From Sipunculus nudus (taxonomy: Eukaryota; Annelida; Sipuncula; Golfingiida; Sipunculidae): 64,000 bases of DNA. Below the pieces are notes generated by a model. That model saw nothing but the letters and a program-made list of their open reading frames with translations. It was not told where the DNA came from and did not search any database. The stretch lies in the NCBI GenBank assembly GCA_026874595.1, contig CM049321.1:23119979-23183978 (forward strand), in the 5' to 3' direction. Made by a program: the position numbers and the translations under genes. Below are positions 1-33,347 of this stretch, in pieces (position 1 is the stretch's first letter; the number at the start of each line of letters is the position of its first letter).

Positions 1-154
1 ACATTGGACAACTTTAAACTTTGCATAATGGCTAGCGCCAACCAAAGCAACACAAACCATTCGCTACACTGTGACTGTCTAACATGCAGTTGAGGGAGTC
101 TAGCGATTATGAAGTCACAAACCGCACACACACACATAGACACATCTCACCACT

Positions 155-222
155 GTCACACAATGTCGGTGTCACACAATGTCGTAGTCACACAATGTCG
201 GAGTCACTCAATGTCGGAGTCG
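155..222. repeat. 17-bp tandem repeat, 4 copies
   Basis: Four head-to-tail units of the type GTCACACAATGTCGGTG with a few substitutions. The rest of positions 1-749 is AT-rich and shows no convincing exon. Confidence 0.85.
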
Positions 223-749
223 TATCGTTTTGTTTCCAAATTTAATATATTAATTGATTTTTATTGATTTCTCGAGGTTGTTTAATGCCTTTTTTGTACC
301 AATGTCCTGTGGCGGATAGGATGGAAATCAATAAATAATTTTAACGCATTCGAAATAGTACAGAGATAAACAATTATAGTTTTCCTTTAACATTTTAAAA
401 TGTGAATTATACCTGTATCAAGCGACAGAGTATACATGAACAGCTTCGTGTTTGCTTTAAAAGATTTAAATGCTAATTAAACATATATTAAGATTCTCTT
501 TATTTAATTTCTTTATCATTCAATATTAAACTGAATACATTTAACATTTCCTGATTGAAACGCTGAAGAGTTAAGTTATTCCTGAATTCAAAAATGATAA
601 AAGAACATAAATTTATTAAAAAAAATCAGTAACTACTGTCAAAATAACAAGCGTTAACAGTGTTAGGAATTTTCAATAGTTCAATTATAATAAACGCAAA
701 GTACAAAAAAAGAAAACAAGCACAATTCACATATTAAACATGAATTTAC

Positions 750-854
750 CATTCGGCAAATCCGGAGTCGAATCCTTAGGCTTTTCAGTTGGAATTCGAT
801 CACTAGTATCTTTGTCGGGCTTATTACGTGTCCCGCCGCTGGTATCGCTTTGCG
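750..854 (-). CDS. Hydrophilic Ser/Thr/Asp/Lys-rich linker exon, probably of the SUEL-lectin gene
   Basis: A candidate internal exon of 105 bp (35 codons) on the minus strand. It has an AATAAG acceptor at its start (854) and a G|GTAAAT donor after 750. Read with phase 1 at both ends it is open and gives a strongly hydrophilic segment containing DTSGGTRNKPDKDT and IPTEKPKDSTPDLPN, typical of an extracellular stalk or linker. It lies downstream of the SUEL-domain exon on the same strand and has the same phase-1/phase-1 symmetry, so the two can be spliced in frame. No domain is recognisable. The link to the SUEL gene is inference. An untranslated open stretch of this length is possible by chance, but the composition and matching phases argue for a real exon. 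Confidence 0.45.
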
Positions 855-1851
855 CTTATTAATACAAGGTAGGCATTGATTATAAAAGACTGGACGATTT
901 TTCAACATGAAAATAACAAATTACATAGTTTACACACTATGTATTCTAACACTGAGACACTAGAATTTATTACGCGATGAGAGCATATCATGTCACGAGG
1001 GTATTGTGGGAAGTCTTACTATTTCTCCAAATCATTAAGGTACATTTACATGTATAAAAACACATATCAATACTTCCAATAATAGGGTCAGATGACACAG
1101 ATTTAGCAATTGGAAAAGGCAAATAAGTCAGACAGTATTTTAAGGGTCCTTCACTGTTTGCTGGTTACTTTGATACTTTAGCATTTCAAGGAATTTAAGT
1201 TTCATCTGCATCAACTGTAAGCTCAACATAATTTCACATCATATGCTTCTTTTTTTCCTCCAGCTGAGCATCATGACCAATGGGTCACTTTTTTATTACT
1301 TAATACTAAAACAAAACATGGTATTTGTAATTTAGACGAGCAAATGGAAAATATATTCCCAAAACATGCTTGATCTTCGTTAAATTGATAGATGCTTCCC
1401 TATTATTCATTTTCAGGTGAGTATCAAATATTATTTAAACGATTACTTATCCTATCTTAACCGAAGTATTTACAGGCGCCTTTATTCAGTTTCAGTTTCA
1501 AACGATGTTAACTAGGCCAACTGTCTACCGCACTTTCCGGTCATGTGTGTGAGACACAGGACCGTCGGGGCATGAACTTCCTGTTAAGCCAGTAAGTGGC
1601 TCACCCCGACTTGGAGCAGACCGTGAAGTCTCATCGTCTTGAGTTCAGTGAGTTGTTTAATATTAAGTTGATGATTAAAATGACCCCTTGGTTATGACGC
1701 TCAGCTCAGCTCATGCTACAGGGCTCTTGTGTTTAATGAGAATTAATTTAGGGAGTAGAGTGAAAAGGAGCCTTTTATTAAGGATACCCAGTAAAGCTGG
1801 CTTTAGCAATAAGTGCAATCGTAAAAGGCGTGCATTGTTGTAAAGGTTCAG
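855..1851. other. Non-coding stretch
   Basis: No exon is supported here. Positions about 1488-1650 have higher GC and resemble a dispersed element: TTCAGTTTCAGTTTC at the left edge and a pair of related segments, CACTTTCCGGTC and CTCACCCCGAC. Its class is not determined. Confidence 0.5.
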
Positions 1852-2164
1852 TTAGGCAAAAAAAAAAAAAGAATAAATAAATAAAAAATGTTGTTCTCAT
1901 GCATCGCCAACGTCGACTTTTTACCCTCGCATCATTTTTTTTTTATTTTCATCTTTCAAGAAGACAAAATAATACAATTTTGACAAGTTTTCCTCTGATG
2001 TGTAGTGATTTAACATGTTTAAAAAAATATGTTATTATCATGCTTTTCCCTGATCATATGACGTTTTTATCGAAAAATAAAAAAAGAAAATGTAATAAAA
2101 AAAACGCCCACCCGCAATGATTTCTGAAGAAAAGTGCCTGAGAACCATATATTTTTTGCCTTAG
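1852..2164. mobile_element. MITE-like element, GTTCTCAGGCAC terminal repeat family
   Basis: The left end reads TTAGGCAAAAA followed by GTTCTCATGCA. The right end is the inverted form, GTGCCTGAGAACC followed by TTTTTTGCCTTA. The interior is AT-rich with no coding potential beyond chance. Related copies with the same two ends occur at 16405-16714, 54008-54335 and 55609-55936, which identifies a short non-autonomous DNA-transposon family. Confidence 0.7.
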
Positions 2165-2753
2165 TCTCTTAAGATTGAAACACTACTGTAGATATTCTTA
2201 TGCGCAGGCGTTGTAGGGTGCAAGTTTCTTCCAATCTGATTTTTTTTAAACTGCAGGGCATCTAGGATACGTCAGTGACTGTGCATATGAATATTTGAAG
2301 TAACCGGCTTCTATGGTCATCGGGTACTGCAAAGGACTCCATATCTGGGAGAACGTGAGTTTGAGTCTCAAACGAGGCTGAGACTTTTCACCAAGGGTAA
2401 GCGCTTTGCAAGCTTTATGGGCATACTGTGCCTAACAGCCTTGTTTCAATCACAAAGGAGTGCACCTTTTGGGGGGTTCCTCGATGCAATGACCCAGCAA
2501 TGAGGACTGTTACACAACCAGGGCCTGCTGGTGCGGCAGTTCCCGGGTATGGATAATACCAGGATCAAAATGAGAGAAAGCGTGTGGTGGTACTGCCCTG
2601 TCTCCATAGTTCGAAACCGGAATGGAATTCTGCAGATGTACATACTTTGTTAAGCTATCTTTAAAATATTCGAGGCGGTTATCCCGTAAAAAAACTATAT
2701 ATAGTACACATTATACCTCGCCAATCTTCAGAAATTATTCAGAGGAAGCTTAC
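2165..2753. other. Non-coding stretch with a tRNA-like segment
   Basis: Positions about 2318-2400 resemble a worn tRNA-derived sequence: GGGTACTGCAAAGGACTCC is A-box-like and GTGAGTTTGAGTCTC is B-box-like. It does not fold into a recognisable tRNA. Nothing else is seen between here and the SUEL exon. Confidence 0.35.
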
Positions 2754-3035
2754 CGATGCAGTCATAGGAGAGACGCAAAAATTTTAAGATACCAGGGCAG
2801 GGGTCACCGCCCACTTGTGTATTGTTCACGTTGAAGCTGCAGCTGTTCCTCCCATCACACAGCTGCTCCACAGCTGTCCGAGCAGCTGGCCGTCCAAAGC
2901 AGAAGGCCTGGTGGGGGTAGGCTGGTAGACAGTCTATGACGTTGTCTCTGCCGTACATCACGTGCGTTATCGACAACACAAGATCGTCATCACAGCTCAG
3001 TTCAACCGGCTTAGTTTCACAAAAGACGAGAGCTC
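2754..3035 (-). CDS. SUEL/Gal_Lectin (rhamnose-binding lectin) domain exon
   Basis: One 282-bp exon (94 codons) on the minus strand encodes a nearly complete SUEL-type galactose/rhamnose-binding lectin domain. It has a TTTAG acceptor at 3035 and a G|GTAAGC donor after 2754. Visible hallmarks in order are CETKPVELSCD at the start, the central MYGRDN segment, CFGRPAARTAVEQLC, the CDGRNSCSF cysteine pair, and the terminal GDPCPGILKFLRLSYDC. Domains of this family are extracellular and bind rhamnose or galactose; they occur in secreted lectins and in the ectodomains of receptors such as latrophilins and EVA-1-like proteins. The exon is phase 1 at both ends, the usual arrangement for a shuffled extracellular module. 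Neighbouring exons are expected on the minus strand: a downstream candidate lies at 750-854, and no upstream exon is recognised before 7 kb. The identity of the full gene is unknown. Confidence 0.85.
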
Positions 3036-4662
3036 CTAAATAAATATGTAAATATAAAGAAACATAAATATGATTGAGATATTTAAAAAAAATAATAAAT
3101 AAATAAACTAGACGACTAGAGGTCGAGCGCTTGCCGAAAATGTTGTGGAAACAGTCGAATGAATGAGCAATGACAAAGAGAAAGAAAATGAGCCATCTTT
3201 TTTTAAAAGATAGAACAAATATAACCAATGTAAAGAAAAATCCTGGAAAAGATGCCGACCAGGGTATTGGAACACACAACACGTGTTCTGTTTGGCAGAG
3301 GTCTCACAAATTATGCAATTTGTTATTGTAAAGCGATTGACGGTTTACAGTAATATCGGCGACCTGATTGGCTGCACGGAACAGTTTTGCTCATGATTAT
3401 TCAATAAATAGATATGCTATTAAGGTCACGTCAAGTTCACGGTTGTCGTTCTTAACCAAGTGATACGTGATCTTTGCACAGTAATCGTAAGATATGAAGC
3501 GGGAATATCAATGACTGATTAATTATCATGATCGACTTTAGCGCTTCTTTCTTTCTGTTGTTTGACATATTTCGAGCAGACATGCAATTTTCCTTTGACG
3601 AACCCTCGAGTCTACGGTATATCCGGTCTGCTTGAATATTTCCTACTGAACGTCTTAAGACACATTGGCGTTTTACACTCTAAGCCTGTCGTTAATCCCA
3701 GCCCATTCAGATGTCTAAATATGCAAGGAAAAAAGTTATTTTTTTTTCTTTAAAAAATTAGTTAAGGCATGTTTAACAAGATATAGAGAAATATCGATAT
3801 TTGAAATGTACCGCAATACATGTTATGCAAATTACCGTATCGTGACATATCGATATATCGATAATATCGAGCGTGTCTAGTGTTAACTCGATTACGTCAC
3901 TGATGCCGGTCCAGTAAGCCACTGTTACAAGTTTGTTTTAGTAAAACGATAAACAAGCCATTGACTCGAGATAAACCTCACCTCTAGAGATAATATTTTT
4001 TCCTAATACTACCTCAAAACTGAACCCGAACACAAGTCAGACGTTGTCAACAGATGTATCTCGTGTGGTTGAATTAAGTTAAATTAAAGATGGGTACAGA
4101 GTAGAGTGGTACCCCGCGCTATTATGTTCCCGCTCCTCCCTGCCGATCATAACGATTGGGGTACAAATCCAGTCCTCCCTATTCCGGTTTACTAGGTCCA
4201 GCTCCAATATGCCCGGTCATGCCGGTTGTTTTGGACGCTCACGCGGTCCTAGTTGATTAGCCGTGACGAGTTCTGAAGAGATTTCTTTCTTTGTCACTTC
4301 TAGTTATAAAATATTTAATAGGGAGTTGTTGCTCCAAAATTGAAAGATGGATGCATATATAATACGATATACTGAATCAGTTTGATATTCCATTGTACGG
4401 GGTATTGATATCTATTAATATAATCATGAATGTCTAATGAAATGTACAGCCAACTTTTTGCAGCTTTCAGAGCAAGCGCAATGTTTATTTTTCACACACA
4501 CACACACACACACGTATTGTATTTGGGACCAGTCTGACAGGAATTCTGAAGATGGCATTGTGAACCCGTCTTTATGGCTGGCTGAGGGCCAAAGAGCGGG
4601 GCCAGGTAAAATAATCCCTGATATTGTTAAATGACAGGATCATCCCGCTTAAAACACCCCTT
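3036..4662. other. Non-coding stretch
   Basis: No exon or named element is recognised. There is a short (CA)n tract at 4493-4514 and an ATCGATAT-rich patch near 3795-3870. Confidence 0.5.
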
Positions 4663-6068
4663 TAGTAATACGACAACCTGGTAACACAACCCAGGTGACA
4701 CAACCACTATTGTAACACAACCATCCTGGTTACACAATCATTCTGGTCACTCAACAACCCTGGTAACACATCCACCGTGAAAACACATAGACCCTGCAAA
4801 CACAAGAGCCCTGGCAACAAAACCTACCTGGTAACACAACTACTTTGATAACACAACCACCCTGGTAGCAACACCACCCTGGTAACACAACAACCATAGT
4901 AACACAAACACCCTGATAACACAACCATAATGATAACACTACAACCCTGGTAACACAACCACTCTGGAAACACAACCACCCTGGTAACACAACCACCCTG
5001 GTAACACAGTAACTCTGGTAACAACCACTCTGGTCATCCAACAATCCTTGTGACACAAACACTCTGATAACACAACCATAATGATAACACTACAACCCTG
5101 GTAACACAACCACTCTGGAAACCCAACCACCCTGGTAACACAACCACCCTGGTAACACAATAACTCTGGTAACAACCACTCTGGTCATCCAACAACCCTT
5201 GTGACACAAACACTCTGATAACACAATACCCCTGGTCACAAACCACCCTCGTAACACAACTAGCCTGTTAACAGTACAACCCTGGTAACACAACCACTCT
5301 GGTCACTCAATAACCCTGGCAACACAACCACCCTGGTGACCAAACCACATTTCAAACTGATAACACAACCACCCTGGTTTAAAAAAAAAACTGGTTACAC
5401 AACCACTCTGGTAACACAACCACACTGATAACACAACCAACCTTGTTAAAAAAAACCTGGTTACACAACCACTCTGGTAACAGAACTACCCTGGTAAACA
5501 TCAACACCCTGGTAATTCTTTAAACCTGGCAACACAAACACCCTGGTCAAACAACCATCCAGGTAACACAAATATAAAGGTAACAGAACCATCCTGGTGA
5601 TACAACCGCCCTGGTCACCAATATCCCTTGTTGCACAACCACCCTGGTAACACTACAACCCGTATGACACAACCACTCTGGTCACTCAATAACCCTGGCA
5701 ACACAACCACGTTGGTGACCAAGCCACCCTGGTCATACCAGCACCCTGGTGACACAACCACCCTGGTAATACAACCACCCTGGTAACACAACCACTCTGG
5801 TAAAACAACCACTCCGGAAACACAACCATCCTGGTAACACAACCACCCTGGTAATACAACCACTCTGGAAACACAACCACCCTGGTAACACAACCACCCT
5901 GGTAACACCACCACTCTGGTAAAACAACCACTCCGGAAACACAACCACCCTGGTAACACAACCACCCTGGTAACACAACCACCCTGGTAACACAACCGTC
6001 CTGTTTTAGATATTTTTGGTACAACGAAAACCCTGCAATCCTGCAACTATCCTGTAAAACGGACACTC
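4663..6068. repeat. 17-bp minisatellite array, about 1.4 kb
   Basis: A degenerate tandem array of roughly 80 units with consensus GTAACACAACCACCCTG. Variants include GTCACTCAATAACCCTG and expanded spacers. Because 17 is not a multiple of three and the unit has no stop on the minus strand, all three minus frames give long Val/Gly/Cys/Tyr-rich open frames. These follow from the repeat and are not genes. Larger blocks repeat too: the stretch about 4925-5060 recurs at about 5075-5210, showing higher-order duplication. Confidence 0.95.
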
Positions 6069-6132
6069 AACCGTGATAAGCTATCACGTTACATTAACAT
6101 TACATTACAAAACCCAAACAGATCCTCCCCCA

Positions 6133-6155
6133 CCCCCCCCCCCCCCCCCCCCCCC
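6133..6155. repeat. Poly-C homopolymer, 23 bases
   Basis: An uninterrupted run of C directly seen. Similar long G or C runs are at 6534-6550, 10425-10446, 14108-14133 and 54268-54282. Confidence 0.9.
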
Positions 6156-6159
6156 TCGA

Positions 6160-6770
6160 ATGACCTTCTTGCTGTGGCTGAAAACATACATCTAGAGGCC
6201 TGTCTGTGACCAGGGTTCGGTCTTAGATACGGAGAGGTGTGACCTGGACTCGGTCTTAAACACTGAGGCTGTGAATGTGACTTAGTCTAGCATGGTTCCT
6301 AGCCATCCTAGCGCTATATGCGCAGCACAAGTCAGGCTTGGTACCATGCCAGGATTCGGTCTCGTCCTTGGAGGACTGTGATTAAGACTCAATTTTAGAA
6401 CAAGAGGTCTGTGAGTCGGGCTCAGTCTAATTCAATGAGGTTGCGACGAGGACTCGGTCGCGCCCTCGGAGGATTGTGACTAGGCCTCGGTCGCGGTCTC
6501 GGAGGATTGTGACTTGGCCTCGGTCGCGGCCTCGGGGGGGGGGGGGGGGGTGTTTGATAAGTAGGCGATGTTAGAGGTAGAGTGTTGTGACTAGCATTCG
6601 ATCTTAGACTTTGTGGGATTAGACTTAACTCGGTCTCCGACACGGAGGGCTGTGACGATTTTAGACACGGAGAACAACGACCATGCAGGACTTGGTTTTG
6701 GCCTCGGAGGAGTGTGAGGTTACTGGACATGGTCTTGGCCCGTTTTAGACTTAGACTAAGATCTCGTAAG
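6160..6770. repeat. Degenerate GC-rich repeat region (CTCGG/GTGACT motifs)
   Basis: Imperfect repeats built around CTCGGTC, CTCGGAGGATTGTGACT and similar words with irregular spacing of about 30-50 bp. They are cleanest at 6440-6540, next to a 17-base G run. A 117-residue minus-strand open frame across it is Pro/Arg low-complexity (repeated PRPRPSHNPP) and is not supported as a gene. Confidence 0.7.
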
Positions 6771-7466
6771 AGCACTAGTTGGGCGAATCGCTTAAGCGGG
6801 ATTTTCTTTTTTTTTTTTTATTAGAGGCATTTGAGGATCAGCTTACCTTGCCTGTAAAAACAGGAAACCCCGCTCAGGTATGTAAAAAAGAGGCTTCCGA
6901 GAAATTTTCGTTCATGGAATCTCATGTTCCTCTCTAATGGCGTTATTCAAACCGCTTAATATGGCCGTGCCTGTAAGCATAAATTAGACATATAATTGGT
7001 TTAAATAAGCCAAACGATATGCAGATGCCACAATAGGAGGCAAAATCAATAAAGTGAAGTACGCTGGAGTTATGGCACAATAGCTAGTTATGGACCTACA
7101 TGACAGACTGACAATATCAGTCTTATAAATCCATTTGATTGAGGAGGCCGCCGTATCTAAACAATATGGACCTGGTGTTGCAGACGTTTCCGATGCGTTC
7201 TACTAAGGTCACATTATTTTTGTTGCTGTTGTTGTTGTTGCCATGCTCGTCTCATCTTGCATCAATGCTCGCTATTGGTAGCTTTCAATTTAATGAATCT
7301 ACTGACTACTGTCATGGCTTTGAAATAATGTTGGTTTGTCGAACCTTACCCCCCCCCCAGGTTGTCTTACGTTGGTGAGGAGGAGACGTTTTCTGGCAAC
7401 AATGTAATCGATTTCTCCATTTCATAGAATAAAACGCCCAACTCATCATATGCGCCTGTCAGATGG

Positions 7467-7532
<66 letters not shown>

Positions 7533-7920
7533 TATATACATATAGATACATATATACATATATATATATATTTTATATATACATTTATATATACATATAT
7601 ATGAATAAAATAATTTATATACGATGTTTTTTTAATGACATCCCATCCTATATAAGCTTACAGATTTCTTAAAATAGTTAAAAATTATTTCAAAACAGGT
7701 TAATAAATACCATATAAATGATTAAAAAAAGTCTGAAAATGTAAGGAAATGTAACTTGAATTCTATAGGAATTAGCCTTGATCGGAACTTGCATAATCTA
7801 GCCTTGACCTCTTTATGTTATCGTTTCCATGGTACAATGATCAGTATCTGATTTCAGATATGATTACCAGGTGGCGCTTCGCAAACCAGTCATAAATTGA
7901 TAACAAGACAGGAAATAGGC
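6771..7920. other. Upstream region of the hydrolase gene, with a (TA)n microsatellite
   Basis: A compound (TA)n/(TACATA)n microsatellite occupies about 7469-7610. A short open frame from 7139 has a leucine run after a GTTGTTG repeat and resembles a signal peptide, but it has no downstream partner exon. The promoter of the gene starting at 7921 should lie here; no confident TATA or initiator can be assigned. Confidence 0.5.
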
Positions 7921-28797
<20,877 letters not shown>

Positions 28798-28965
28798 ACT
28801 GAGTCGATCTAAAAAAATACCAGTTAGAATATCCATCACCTTTAAGTCTAGTTTTATGCGATATCTGTCTAACATTGGATTCATATTTGTTTTAATGGAG
28901 GGTACCGCCTCCATTTTGATATATTGTCTTATTTAATTGGTAATATAAATATTTACATCTGCAGA

Positions 28966-29255
28966 GTTCCATTGCGGTTTGGGACTTCAGCAATCGCTTC
29001 ATATCGTTTTATATTTCTACTCTGGTGTTACCCAGGCCCGGTGTATACCGCACTTGCTTTTCCGCGGGGTGTGATTATCCCCATTGCTCTGTAATGACAC
29101 CGAGGATCCCCCAAAGACGCACTCCTCTGTGAGTGATATACGGCTGTCTGGCACAGTCTTCCCACTAAGCCTGCAGAGCGCTCACCCTGGGTGAAAATCC
29201 CTTCACGACTTTGAGACTTGTACTGTACCCTTGATCCATAGGAGCCGGTTTAGGG
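28966..29255 (-). mobile_element. tRNA-derived SINE, diverged copy
   Basis: Same family as 19330-19623, matching at CTGCAGAGCGCTCACCCTGG, CAGTCTTCCCACTAAG and the terminal GAGTTCCATTGCGGTTTGGG. The tRNA-like head is worn. It lies just 3' of hydrolase exon 13; equivalents are at 35986-36275 and 43022-43306. Confidence 0.65.
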
Positions 29256-30275
29256 TAAATGTTTTTAAACATTAGTTAACTCCTGCTAGAAAATGTTCAT
29301 AGGCCAAAAAAAAAGTTTACAATCTCAGGCACTTTTTCATAAATCACTCTACGGAGGGGGGATTTTGTTAACCTTTTTATTATAAATTTTCAATCAAAAC
29401 TTCATAGGAACCGGGGACAACATGATTAGCTTGTTTATCTACAGTCTTTCAGTATACACATCACACGTGCTACTGTTGACCAAAAGGAATGTGAACACAG
29501 TCGGTCAGCTGCGCAGGATCAGTGCTGCCAATCTGGATTTCATTGGTAAAAAGTATAATATCGTACAAGAAAAATAGTAGCAAATTGTCTGATAACGGTA
29601 TGAAAAAAGTAGAAATCAATGCCATATTGTGCAATTTTGTATAATTTTACATCATAATTATGATATTTTTAAACAACCTTCAGGTGTGACATTTGCAGTT
29701 ATGTGTGTATAATAACAGTATTCCATATAAACAGTTACCATACTTAAGTCAAATACTGGCAAGATAACAACAATATAAGCGCCAATGCCACTTTTATTAA
29801 ATATTGACAAAGTATGTCCACATGCACTCCACAGGTTCATATAAACAGAGTATAATCAACACCTGAAGATGAAGATATTGTATTAAAACGTATGAACCAC
29901 TGAAAGAAGTAAGAAAAATAATGTAAAGAAGATGTTCCTGATAGAAAGTATGTCACTGAAAAAAAATGTATAGAGTATCAGCACTGCACTAGCTTTTGTT
30001 TGTTAGAGCATCTGAAGCACACCATCTTTTCATTTGCAATCCTCATTATCGTCTTATCGGCTTCGAGATGCCCCAGCTGGATTTTTTTTTTTAATGGGAG
30101 GCATTTCAAGCGGGCCTCAGACTTAATTGTCGTAAGGCGAAGTTTTACTGTACATACTGTACATAATTGTTCACAGAATCCTGTTTACCCTTGACTGTAA
30201 GGTCACCATAAACGTCAACGAGTGATTGTTATTGGGTTTATCCCTTAATGAACCTCTCCTATAATCTCGGTCCAT

Positions 30276-31946
30276 TCAGCATGTAAGTTCGCAAATTGAC
30301 GCAACTTTATCTCGACAGGTGACGTCATTCCACATCCACATCACATTTTTCGAGAATTGAAGACAAGTTTCATCACCATTGAAATCGTCTGGTTGAAACA
30401 AATGCCAGCCTTTGTAAGTAAACTGACGATTCCCAGCCACCCAGCGCCAGTCCCCTTCGGCGTGCAGATCGTTTCCTCCTGTCCAGTAATAATGTTCTGT
30501 AAAAATAGCATTAAGAGTCAGGACTACAAAGCATACTTCAGCAAATATTATGGAACAACAGATGTGAGGTATTAACAGTGTCCTCATCGGACTTGGGTGG
30601 GTGAATAATTTGAAGCTGAGGGATATATCTTGTTTATCAAACATTATTACATCGCAGGCAAGCTTTGCCCTCAAGAACAAAGGCGTCTCCAATAAGATCT
30701 TATCTGTACAGGCAAGCTACAGAACTATTACCCCGATTGGAAGATTAAACTGAAGGACTGTATTAATTTTTGTGAATGACGACCGCGCATTGGTAAAATA
30801 CGCTTTCAAACAAAAATATATTGTGGTGATTCTGATCTAAAATTATCATAATTCTGACCATGCACGTATTATGGTTAGTCATATCTCCAGAACAGTTTAA
30901 CCGACTGATTGTTTGTTACAAACATATAAACGACGCCACGCGGCCACACATATAATGCCGTCTGACTAGATAGCAAATGAATAAGCTTATGCCCATGGTA
31001 GGGCGACTTTTAACATACAAATCTTCTTGATTATGTATAAGGGTAACCACAGAGCTAGAAAAGTATGATATAAAATAGAACATATCACCATCATTTTTAT
31101 GCATAAAAGTCAAATGATTTTATATGAATTCGAAACCACTGTTAGATCATTCTAACAAAAACGAAATAGTGGGAATTATGTTTAAAGGTAGAAATTCATG
31201 TATCATTTTTTCTGTATTTTCATTGTTTTCGAGATCAATATCACATGTATTACTGTTCAGCTTGTTGAAAACACGGCCCAGCAGCGTTTGGAGATGAACC
31301 TGTTCACCAACGGTCCCTATGGAGAAGAGGTTCCCGCCAAGCCTCTGGCAGTTTTCCTTTGCCTGGGCCCAGGTTAAGGGTCTCAGCACTAACAGGTAGC
31401 AAGACGTCTCAGTTGTGCAGTAGACGTCGGAGGATTCAACAGAACCCCTTCCGGCTTAGCATCATAATGTGAACAATAATAATGCTACATAAGCATTGTG
31501 CTGTTTTACTGAGACGCACAGAGTACGGATACTTGACAAGGAAATTCCCCAAACTCTATCGCTGCATCGGATACATTCCAAGCATTGGTCCTCTCAATAC
31601 TCTTGGATTTGCCTTGTTGCGTTAATACTTAGGCAGAACAGAAAGATATATGATATAATATCATAGCACACACTTAATTTGACCAAACACCAAAAAAATG
31701 AAGATTTTAAAGAAAAAAATGTTTAAACAAGAAGTTGAAATAAGAATGAGCAACTAACCCTCAAGACAGGATAGATGCCATTAAATAGCATTATTTTACA
31801 CTGTGAAATATATATATATATATATATCTTCATTATGAACAAGTTAGTTATAAAATAATATCTAAATACCGAAAAAGAAAAATAATACTCCACAGTCACG
31901 GAAAAGAAATCTTACCAAGTGTGAATAATAGAAATATGAAATACAT
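30276..31946 (-). CDS. Secreted C-type lectin B (short form)
   Basis: Minus-strand exons: 31916-31946 (ATG at 31946), 31254-31454, 30276-30496. Spliced directly they are in frame and give 150 residues. The upstream ATG used by lectin A is TTG here, so the second Met is taken; the signal MYFIFLLFTL is short. The linker exon is cut: its acceptor and first part survive at about 31540-31627, but a deletion of about 260 bp removed the rest and the donor, and inclusion would hit a stop. Because exon 1 ends and the lectin exon begins in phase 1, skipping keeps the frame. The lectin domain is complete: SCYLLVLRPLTWAQAKENC, YYWTGGND, HLFQPDDFNGDETC, MWMWND, SICELTC. The QPD motif predicts galactose-type specificity. 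Lectin C is identical in protein sequence as far as I can read. Confidence 0.78.
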
Positions 31947-33093
31947 TTCCAAGGCCGCACTTAGGCTATACTGTTTGCTCTAATGAAACAGCTGTAAATA
32001 AAAACATAATATATATATACACACATATATATATATTTTTTTTAACGGAATAAATATAACAAACGATACATCTTTCAGGAATAAAAATGTAAAATTTATG
32101 CTCAGTTCCCCACCAAGAATTACATTAAAATATGTTAAAAATTCATATTTCTCATTTTTTTTGCATATCAACATATTCATATTGACTGACAAATTTCACA
32201 AAGCGGTTACTGTATAAACTCTACCTGATATGTGCCTGAGACAACCAAAATTATATACGAATATGTTTTATTCATTAAAGAATAACTATTTGTAGATCAC
32301 ATTAAACCTTTCGACGATTTAATAAGAGACGTTTTGATATTAGTAATTAGTCAAACTCTCCCAAAAGTGACCGCTGCTTTCAATATCGGAGTTCATCCAA
32401 CCATGTACAGCGAAAGTACAGCTGCTGCTCTCTCGTCAGGACTGTAGTTAACTAAGTGATCAAGATATTAAGCTGTCCTTTTCAAATAAATGCAACAGGC
32501 TTGGTTGAGTATAATTCATTCAATTCAATGGCCACATTGTGTATTATTATTGCGTGATTGGCATGTAATATTCCACAACTGGATGCAAGCGTGATTGTTT
32601 AAAAAAAAGACACAAATAGCTTTCCATTGAATTTGATTAACAACAAATGGAGTTTCACCAGCTGATAATTGTATGTTTTACATTAATATGTGTATTTTAA
32701 TTCTCTATTTTAATTAAATTATTAAAACTGTCAATATGTACCCGACAGCGAAAGAATTTATGTATATTACATATTTTCAAAAATAAACTATCGATAAGCG
32801 ACTACAGAATAACATTAGACCAAAAATTTAAATTGCATGATGGGACTATCGATATGTAAATCTTTCTGTTATAAGGACAATTGTTAAAAAAAAAGAAGTT
32901 TGTATTCAGTTTGAACTAAAGAAGAAAATGATTTTGAAGGTTACCATGGTCACTGCATTTTCAACACACACATATAACACCCTCACACACACATATATAT
33001 AACCTAATTTATAATTTTCATACTTTTAAATGGCATCATTTGTAAAAAATCCACATACTGTACAGTAATAACTACTTTTTTATCGTGCAACTG

Positions 33094-33129
<36 letters not shown>

Positions 33130-33347
33130 GTATTAATTAACGAAACTTTAGACTTATTACTGTAGTGTATTAGAAAAATAAATTAAGACAGTAAAGAGAT
33201 TTTATTCTATTCTTTATTGAACTTTTTGGAATGCATCTCTCAATTAAAAGTCATTCGTCAAATGTTAAATGGTTCAGCTTATATCCAACATATTATTTGA
33301 TTATGAACCAATTAATTATATACAAATGACTGATTATTTGTTAATAG

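Noticed and set aside
4751-6066. Overlapping minus-strand open frames of 66-143 codons rich in Val, Cys, Gly and Tyr
   Set aside because: They are translations of the 17-bp minisatellite in all three frames, with no start context, splice sites or domain.
6422-6775. 117-codon minus frame, Pro/Arg-rich
   Set aside because: Low-complexity translation of the degenerate CTCGG repeats.
7139-7378. Plus-strand frame with a leucine-rich signal-like segment
   Set aside because: The leucines come from a GTTGTTG repeat. No downstream exon continues the frame, and the hydrolase has its own signal peptide from 7921.
7463-7672. Ile/Tyr open frame
   Set aside because: Translation of a (TA)n microsatellite; the same applies to 17187-17567 on both strands.
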